Assembly: GCA_903873355.1 (NCBI GenBank) | Contig: CAIQOG010000153.1 | Span: forward strand, 1-13,115 | Length of the DNA stretch: 13,115 nt | Source: an uncultured Bacteroidales bacterium | GTDB taxonomy: Bacteria > Bacteroidota > Bacteroidia > Bacteroidales > Paludibacteraceae | Direction: 5' to 3' | Shown here: positions 7,861 to 13,115 of the stretch, one piece after another | Numbering within the stretch: position 1 is the first letter of the stretch | How the letters are laid out: every line of letters starts with the position of its first letter | Translations under genes and position numbers: made by a program | The notes under the pieces: generated by a model | The model's input: the letters and a program-made list of their open reading frames with translations, nothing else | Told to the model about the DNA's origin: nothing | Database searches by the model: none

Positions 7861-10800
7861 TCAGATAACAATCTTATTGGAATATCGGCAAACCGACGTT
7901 TTTATACAGGCAATATAGATTCCCGATGGCAAAGTTACAGTATCGCCTTTTTTCAGCTTATCTATAAAAACCTCCATACCTAGCATATTGAATATGCTTA
8001 TTTCGGCATCCACCTTCATTTCAATAGCACCCGGCTTTATCAATACCGGAAAAGCAGCATCCTGAATATTGGTGACAACTGCATTAATATTCTCATACTC
8101 ATAAGCTCCTATCGAAGGTGATGCGGCAAAGGCATTTCCGGCTTTGTCACTCGGGTTGCCGGTTATGGCTATTCCTTTTGCAATTAAATAAGATCCGGTC
8201 AGCAATGTCCAGTTTGATTGTTTGATAGAGCTTGAGTCGGAACTTGTCCAAGCCTCACCAACATAAGATGTTGGTGATTTAAACAAGGGCGCATTTGTAC
8301 CGGTATTTGTGGAAGCCAAAGCGGTGTTTACATTCACAACCACCGTACCACTGTTGGCTAAACCACCACCGTTACTAAAATTATTGCACAGCAGGGAAGG
8401 AGCAGTTAGCGTAGCACTTTGGGCAATATTGGCTACGCTTGTCACAGAATTAATCACACTTTTGTTGTTCCAACATACGTTATTTGCCGCATAATGTGCG
8501 GTGTAGGTATTTTGCGTAAATCTTAATCCAGCATTAATGATATTGGTGGCTTTATTATTGGCAATAGTACAATTATAAATCGAATCGGAAACGATAGCAG
8601 AAGTAGTTCCTCCGTAATGCATTTGAACAGTTGCACCCACTGAAGATGTGGTTATGCCCGGCGTGAAACAGCTGTAATTCAACTCATTATTATGCAAGAT
8701 ACAATTCTTTAGGGTCGGAATTAATCCTGCAGTTCCGGGTACCACAGCCAATAACATACTACGAAGACCACTATTAGTTGTGAGTGTTCCCCAATTGGCA
8801 GTTACGATATTGTTGCGCACTATGTTATTCGAAAAGACAGAATTAGCAGCACCGTTAATGTCAATAAATGGATAAGTAGGAGTATCAACCGTGGCATTAA
8901 ACGTGAGGCTGTTTTTCTCGAATAAGCAATTATTTATCATACCCAAAGATGAGAAAAAGACCGAATAAGCACCTGAGCCGGTAGTTGACCAACTGGTAGT
9001 AACCGCCGAATTCTTAATTGTATTATTACTGAATTTTACGTTGGCTGCCGACACAGCAATCGTTCTCAAAATGCCTGTTGAAGTGGCTGAACCTATATGC
9101 GTTAGGGTAAAACCATCGAAACAATAGCCTGAATTTTTTACTATAAACGCGGTGGAATCAGTAACTGAGGAATTATTCAGGGCAGAACGTAAAACGGTGG
9201 GATATTGAAATTCCCAGGGCTCAACAATACCGTTTCCATCAAAATCTGTCAGTCGACGGTCAGATGGACTAAGTTCATCCCCTTTAAAACCACCATAGTA
9301 ATTTAATGAAGCAGCAGTTGTAAATGGAGTAGTTAAATTATAAATACCGGATTTCACATACACATTAAAACCAGCCAAGGGTATCGTTGCTGCAGTTTCT
9401 AACGAACAGGCATCCTGCCAACTGCTACCCGTACCCGTACCATCGGGTGTCACATAACAAGCCGGTGCAGGCAAATCCACCAGCTTCATGGAAGCACCCA
9501 AAAACCCGCCACTCAAATCGGATGGGCGCAATAAGCGGGAGGTACTATTACTTAAATCTGCAACAGAAGGAACCCCCACCAAAGCACCAATGCCTTTATA
9601 AGCTGCATTTCGGGAATATCCATTCATATCCTTCAATAAGAGGGTATCCTGATTGGGCCATACTCCGGTATAAACATTATTATAACCGTAGATGATATTA
9701 ATTTTATCGGGAATCACAGTTGATTTCTGATGAATGGCCGTGGGGATAGTGGGAAACGACAATTGATATTCTCCAAAAGTAATTGGCGTCATTGGAATGA
9801 TTTGTGCAGTTTTAAATACAGCATCTTCAGTTGCTGAAAGTAATGTGGACGCCAATGTATCGGTTGTTGTCAGCAGATTGCTCTTAAACAATGAAATAGC
9901 AGCCCTGACATCGTTGGTTGTACCTCCGGTATTCTTAATAACACTATTATTGGCGGTTTGATAAATAAAATTATTTGCAAATTTCAAATCACTGTCACCG
10001 ACCACCCTGCCATCATTCCAAACATTTAATGCATAGTTAATGCCAATAGGACCACATTCCACCAAAGTGTTATTGGAAAATAAATTAGAAGCTGTAGCAA
10101 CATAAGTAATAAACATCGATTTATCAAAAGTATTATTGATAAAACCTGAATTAGTCAGAATAGGACTATCAATTTTATAAAAATAATTATTCAACACCTG
10201 ATGATTGTAGCCCCAGGTCATTACACCTCCTTTACCTTCCAGGAAATAATTGGAATAGACCACACTGTTTGAACCATGTCGCAGAGAAAGATGACCATTA
10301 CATTTATAAAAAGTATTGTTGCGGATTAGTACCCTCTTGCCCTTTTGTTCAATTATCTCAGCCTCACCACTGCATTCGTAAAATAAATTATTCTCAATGA
10401 GGTGGTAGCCATAGCATATTTCACCATTCCCTGTTTTTATGGCTGCTTTCCCGTTTCCGAGCTTTGGGACTCCTGTTCTTGAATAATAATAAGGATTGTA
10501 AAAGAAATTACCTTTCACGTGACAGCCACCAATTTCGAATGAAGTTAAACGAGTGTCGAAAAGACCTGATTTATAGTAATCGGTTGGAGTACCATAATAA
10601 GTTTGTAATTGGTTGTATGCATTTGTCTGTGCGGTGGTCGACAATTTCTCAATGTGCCAGGTATCAAGATACAACAACATTCCATTTTTCATATCATAAA
10701 ATGTATTGTAATAAATCTTTGCCCCATGTGTCGCTACTACAAATTCGCCTGTAAAACCTGTAGGGTCAATTCTGTTGTACGACCTGCCATCAAAAACACA

Positions 10801-11175
10801 GTCCTGTAAGGTGGAACTATCTACGGTAACAATTGCTGTAGTTGACTGGACGGAAGAATCAACGATAATATCTTTGAAATAAATCCCCTGCAAGGTTGAA
10901 CCATTTGAAACCTTTATTAAAAACGCATTGCCTCCAACCGTACCGCTAAAATATACATTGGCATTGACTCCCGGCGTTACCGGCCGAACAGTTTTACCTC
11001 CGTAAATAGTAACGGTTTGATTAAACCGATACGTTCCCGGATTCAACAGTATTGTTTTGTAAGAAGAATTACTTAACGCACTTAAAAATGACGATTCTGT
11101 ACTCACAGTAATGCTTTGACTAACTCCTACTGTAGCATAAAGGATAAAAATATATCCTAGTAGTAATTTCCGCAT
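7861..11175 (-). CDS. PL6 polysaccharide lyase (chondroitinase B/alginate lyase family) fused to a second beta-helix and a T9SS tail
   Basis: I chose the ATG at 11175 (1104 aa) because it gives a clean signal peptide (MRKLLLGYIFILYATVGVSQ) and a 16-nt gap after the upstream stop. An in-frame ATG at 11205 would add 10 basic residues and overlap that gene by 14 nt. Residues about 20-470 form a PL6 beta-helix. N241, E271 and E273 match the Ca2+ ligands of chondroitinase B (N213, E243, E245), K278 its base (K250) and R299 its acid (R271), all with identical spacing; GHLSLRHG (294-301) is diagnostic. Residues about 573-1030 form a second beta-helix (start ACYVTPDGTGTGSSW, YYGGF at 626-630, end SPSIGAYEYEN). 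The last 70 or so residues are a T9SS sorting domain (SIFNMLGMEVF... SNKIVI). It should cleave a uronate polysaccharide (dermatan or chondroitin, or alginate) outside the cell. The second module may bind substrate or extend the enzyme from the surface. Confidence 0.85.
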   Translation of the reverse strand: MRKLLLGYIFILYATVGVSQSITVSTESSFLSALSNSSYKTILLNPGTYRFNQTVTIYGGKTVRPVTPGVNANVYFSGTVGGNAFLIKVSNGSTLQGIYFKDIIVDSSVQSTTAIVTVDSSTLQDCVFDGRSYNRIDPTGFTGEFVVATHGAKIYYNTFYDMKNGMLLYLDTWHIEKLSTTAQTNAYNQLQTYYGTPTDYYKSGLFDTRLTSFEIGGCHVKGNFFYNPYYYSRTGVPKLGNGKAAIKTGNGEICYGYHLIENNLFYECSGEAEIIEQKGKRVLIRNNTFYKCNGHLSLRHGSNSVVYSNYFLEGKGGVMTWGYNHQVLNNYFYKIDSPILTNSGFINNTFDKSMFITYVATASNLFSNNTLVECGPIGINYALNVWNDGRVVGDSDLKFANNFIYQTANNSVIKNTGGTTNDVRAAISLFKSNLLTTTDTLASTLLSATEDAVFKTAQIIPMTPITFGEYQLSFPTIPTAIHQKSTVIPDKINIIYGYNNVYTGVWPNQDTLLLKDMNGYSRNAAYKGIGALVGVPSVADLSNSTSRLLRPSDLSGGFLGASMKLVDLPAPACYVTPDGTGTGSSWQDACSLETAATIPLAGFNVYVKSGIYNLTTPFTTAASLNYYGGFKGDELSPSDRRLTDFDGNGIVEPWEFQYPTVLRSALNNSSVTDSTAFIVKNSGYCFDGFTLTHIGSATSTGILRTIAVSAANVKFSNNTIKNSAVTTSWSTTGSGAYSVFFSSLGMINNCLFEKNSLTFNATVDTPTYPFIDINGAANSVFSNNIVRNNIVTANWGTLTTNSGLRSMLLAVVPGTAGLIPTLKNCILHNNELNYSCFTPGITTSSVGATVQMHYGGTTSAIVSDSIYNCTIANNKATNIINAGLRFTQNTYTAHYAANNVCWNNKSVINSVTSVANIAQSATLTAPSLLCNNFSNGGGLANSGTVVVNVNTALASTNTGTNAPLFKSPTSYVGEAWTSSDSSSIKQSNWTLLTGSYLIAKGIAITGNPSDKAGNAFAASPSIGAYEYENINAVVTNIQDAAFPVLIKPGAIEMKVDAEISIFNMLGMEVFIDKLKKGDTVTLPSGIYIACIKTSVCRYSNKIVI

Positions 11176-11191
11176 ACGAAATTTATGTTTT

Positions 11192-12772
11192 TTACTTCTT
11201 TGCATCCATAATCCACTTTGGCAATTTACCCAGACGCAGTTCCAGTTGCGCTTCGTAAAGTGATTCGGGTGTAACAGGTTTTCCCAGACTTTCGGAAATA
11301 CCCAAATGTTCTTTTACAAACGAAATTTCATCACCATACATACCGATAATGTTGGGTTTAACGATTTTTACAAATTTGCCGTAAAATTTGTTTTGTTGAT
11401 CGGAGCTGTTATCGTACTGCTGGGGTTCCCAAAAATAAACCTTTTCAAATTTTCCGATTTGTTTTACATTCCAGTAAGTCAGGTCTTTCATGTGATTGGG
11501 AAGCAATTCGTAATTTCCACCATTGCCAATGTATTTACAGCTAGAAGCATCTACCAGCGTGCAATACGGCCAGGAAGCATGAAAATCGGGACCACTGCGT
11601 GCCTGTCCTTTGTATCGCCAGATAACGGTATTGCAACTGCTGTTGGCACTGCAGGGTCCGTGCCACATGCCGGGTGCATTGGTTGCATCAGTCACATTGG
11701 CTATCAGTACACCGTAACTATTGGTAGCACTAAGCATGGAATGACCCGGATTACCATCAAAGCGAATGTCGGTCATGGTGCAGGCATAGCCATTCCCGAT
11801 AGAAATACCAGTACATATATCAGTCAACCGGATACGACGAATAAAAGCATTGGCTGCTCGACCCATGCTGAGAAAAGTCCAACCGGCATCGTGGATAAAG
11901 TTTTTATGGTGAACAATAATTTCATGGAAGTTGCCACGAAACCACATATCTTCCACTCCCAGTCCTTCAGCAAGAACCAACCCTTCCACCTTCCAGTTAT
12001 AGGAGGCAGTGATATTGGTACAGAGTGGTTCACACAGGGTTATTTCATTTTCTTCAATTTTGGAAATTCTATGTTTTTCATTGATCTGAACCCCTTTTTC
12101 ATTGGTTGTTGTCCAGATATTCCAGGTATCCAGATTATTCAAAAACTCTCTGTTGGCTGCCGGATTTTGCATTTTGAGGGAGATAAAATCTCCTGATTTA
12201 AAGCCGGAAGCATCTTCAAGCACTATTTTCATATCACCACGTTTGGCGTTATCAAGTAGAACAGTTTTTGCACTGGATCCTTTGTAATAATTAAACGTAA
12301 ACATAGCCGGCACTGTCCATTTTTTGTCGGGATCTTTGGGAAGCATGTACTGTTTCATAAAAATCTCGGTACCCTCAGGGCCTGAGCCACTACCACGAAG
12401 AATGATATTGGGTTTTGAAATAACTATACCATCGCGACGACCTTCTTTCTCGTTGATTAAATAACGGCCTTTTGGGAAGAAAACAATACCACCACCCGCA
12501 GCTTCGGCAGCTTTGATGGCTGCCTGCACCCCATCAAAATCCTCAATACTATCGTTTGGAATAGCTCCGTATTTGGTGACATCAAAGATTTTCCCTTTCA
12601 TATCGGGAATTCCTTCAGTACCCATTTTGTAACCTGCCCATGAATAGTCGGGCAAAACGGCGGTTGACGGATTTTTTTTGAATGCTTCGAAAGCTGCTGA
12701 TTTGTTGGATTGGGCGTAAGTAAAACTGAAACTAAATACAAAGATGGTGACAATAAAGTTGAGTCTTCTCAT
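11192..12772 (-). CDS. Exported beta-helix protein, probably DUF4955 family, without sorting tail
   Basis: A 526-aa paralogue of the 617-aa protein at 5939-7792, clearly similar along its full length. A Sec signal (MRRLNFIVTIFVFSFSFTYAQ) leads into IFDVTKYGAIPND (62-74), AAGGGIVFFPKGRYLI (91-106), GVEDMWFRGNFHE (272-284), VHHKNFIHDAGW (287-298), FIRRIRLTD (310-318), RFDGNPGH (337-344), MWHGP (369-373), SGPDFHASWPY (393-403) and PNHMKDLTYWN (425-435). It stops right after ESLYEAQLELRLGKLPKWI, exactly where the paralogue goes on into its T9SS tail, so this copy is probably periplasmic. Pectate_lyase_3-type folds include many glycan lyases and hydrolases; several conserved His and Arg residues suggest catalysis, but the reaction is unknown (compare PL29). 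It is the first gene of the cassette, preceded by a candidate promoter and a direct repeat and followed 16 nt later by the PL6 gene. The 296-codon frame opposite it (11306-12196, plus strand) is a shadow. Confidence 0.76.
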   Translation of the reverse strand: MRRLNFIVTIFVFSFSFTYAQSNKSAAFEAFKKNPSTAVLPDYSWAGYKMGTEGIPDMKGKIFDVTKYGAIPNDSIEDFDGVQAAIKAAEAAGGGIVFFPKGRYLINEKEGRRDGIVISKPNIILRGSGSGPEGTEIFMKQYMLPKDPDKKWTVPAMFTFNYYKGSSAKTVLLDNAKRGDMKIVLEDASGFKSGDFISLKMQNPAANREFLNNLDTWNIWTTTNEKGVQINEKHRISKIEENEITLCEPLCTNITASYNWKVEGLVLAEGLGVEDMWFRGNFHEIIVHHKNFIHDAGWTFLSMGRAANAFIRRIRLTDICTGISIGNGYACTMTDIRFDGNPGHSMLSATNSYGVLIANVTDATNAPGMWHGPCSANSSCNTVIWRYKGQARSGPDFHASWPYCTLVDASSCKYIGNGGNYELLPNHMKDLTYWNVKQIGKFEKVYFWEPQQYDNSSDQQNKFYGKFVKIVKPNIIGMYGDEISFVKEHLGISESLGKPVTPESLYEAQLELRLGKLPKWIMDAKK

Positions 12773-12811
12773 TTTGTTGAATTTTTATATAAGGTTGCTG
12801 AAATGGAAATA

Positions 12812-12852
12812 CAAAAATAAGCCATGAAAGCTTACAACATAGCCCAAATTTA
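12812..12852 (-). promoter_or_regulatory. Candidate promoter boxes upstream of the first cassette gene
   Basis: On the minus strand two boxes match TAnnTTTG: TATTTTTG at 12819-12812 and TAAATTTG at 12852-12845. The first would start transcription about 33 nt before the ATG at 12772. The nearest upstream TTG (12837-12835) leaves a spacer of only 15 nt, shorter than usual, so the exact promoter is uncertain. The second box is part of the direct repeat described next. Confidence 0.35.
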
Positions 12853-12873
12853 TTCGGATAATAGCCCAATTTA
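12839..12873. repeat. Direct repeat, possible operator for the lyase cassette
   Basis: ATAGCCCAAATTTA (12839-12852) and ATAGCCCAATTTA (12861-12873) are the same word with one A deleted. They start 22 bp apart, about two helical turns, so both would face the same side of the DNA. The pair sits 67-101 bp before the start of the first cassette gene, next to the promoter boxes. Direct-repeat half sites of this kind suit AraC-type or hybrid two-component activators of Bacteroidota glycan loci; that link is inference. Confidence 0.45.
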
Positions 12874-12960
12874 GTACGGTAGGCAAAAATCCGGCACAAA
12901 ATTTATTGAAAAAAAATTATACAGGTTTTTCAGTCAACATTTCTGACAATAATCCAATAT

Positions 12961-12982
12961 ATCCTAAATCCTGCTTTAGGAT
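12961..12982. repeat. 8-bp inverted repeat, possible terminator stem
   Basis: ATCCTAAA (12961-12968) and TTTAGGAT (12975-12982) are perfectly complementary around a 6-nt loop. On the minus strand the hairpin starts within the stop codon of the partial frame entering from the right edge, where a 3' hairpin would be expected. No T-run follows on either strand, so it may instead be a binding site. Confidence 0.4.
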
Positions 12983-13115
12983 TAAAGTATTAGTTTACGA
13001 ATAATTTTCTTAGCATTTATTTCAAACACAATAATGCAAACTGCATGTTGAATGGCTGAGACAGGCACAAACTGTAAATAATCTGTAACTATACCATTAA
13101 ATAAAGGTCTTCCCA
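12982..13115 (-). CDS. Possible C-terminal end of a gene entering from the right edge (43 codons)
   Basis: The minus strand is open from 13113 to a TAA at 12984-12982, giving a 43-residue tail (GRPLFNGIVTDYLQFVPVSA ... EINAKKIIRKLIL) with a basic, hydrophobic C-terminus. Codon choice is normal for the window, and an inverted repeat lies right at the stop. I do not recognise the sequence. In AT-rich DNA an open stretch of this length can occur by chance, so support is weak. If it is real, the gap before the 526-aa gene shrinks to 209 nt (12773-12981), which holds only the promoter boxes and direct repeat. If not, 12773-13115 is 343 nt without a gene. Confidence 0.25.
   Translation of the reverse strand, partial: GRPLFNGIVTDYLQFVPVSAIQHAVCIIVFEINAKKIIRKLIL

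Noticed and set aside
11176..11205. Upstream ATG at 11205 for the PL6 gene, overlapping the preceding stop
   Set aside because: The extra ten residues are very basic and precede a complete signal peptide starting at 11175; kept only as an alternative start.
11306..12196. Plus-strand open frame of 296 codons
   Set aside because: It lies fully opposite the well-supported 526-aa gene, lacks recognisable motifs and has an odd composition; it is a shadow of the real coding frame.
13034..13046. Inverted repeat ATGCA-AAC-TGCAT
   Set aside because: A 5-bp match with a 3-nt centre is expected often by chance, and it lies in the possible coding tail at the right edge.

Overview
The window looks like a piece of a Bacteroidota chromosome, most likely an environmental or anaerobic Bacteroidales-type bacterium. 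The evidence is AT-rich DNA (roughly 40% GC by eye), promoter-like TAnnTTTG boxes instead of a sigma70 pattern, no clear Shine-Dalgarno sites, and two proteins ending in a C-terminal tail typical of the type IX secretion system (T9SS). No RNA gene, CRISPR array, insertion sequence or transposase was seen.

Every convincing gene lies on the minus strand, so transcription runs from right to left. In that order: (1) at the right edge, a weakly supported 43-codon C-terminal gene fragment; (2) a 209-nt regulatory gap with a candidate promoter and a 13/14-bp direct repeat; (3) a 526-aa exported beta-helix protein (Pectate_lyase_3 fold, probably DUF4955 family); (4) a large PL6 polysaccharide lyase fused to a second beta-helix module and a T9SS tail; (5) a 617-aa paralogue of (3) that also has a T9SS tail; (6) a 289-nt gap; (7) a 1062-aa PL8 chondroitin-ABC-lyase-like protein; (8) a 591-aa GH2 beta-glucuronidase-like enzyme; (9) a 232-nt gap with hairpins and a tandem promoter box; (10) the first 134 codons of another exported beta-helix protein that runs off the left edge.

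Genes 3 to 5 are tightly packed (16 and 68 nt gaps) and so are 7 and 8 (50 nt). All complete genes carry a signal peptide. Together they look like an extracellular and periplasmic cassette for a uronate-containing polysaccharide. PL6 (chondroitinase B or alginate lyase family), PL8 (chondroitin/hyaluronan lyase family) and a GH2 with the N-x-K uronate motif fit a glycosaminoglycan-like substrate such as dermatan or chondroitin, or another uronan. No SusC/SusD pair, sulfatase, GH88/GH105 unsaturated uronidase or regulator is visible here, so the locus must continue outside the window or differ from a standard polysaccharide utilization locus.

The most unusual points are the duplicated DUF4955-type genes flanking the PL6 gene, only one copy having a T9SS tail; the PL6/beta-helix fusion; and a PL8 protein that seems to keep the catalytic Asn, His and Tyr but to lack the Arg and Glu of chondroitin ABC lyase.
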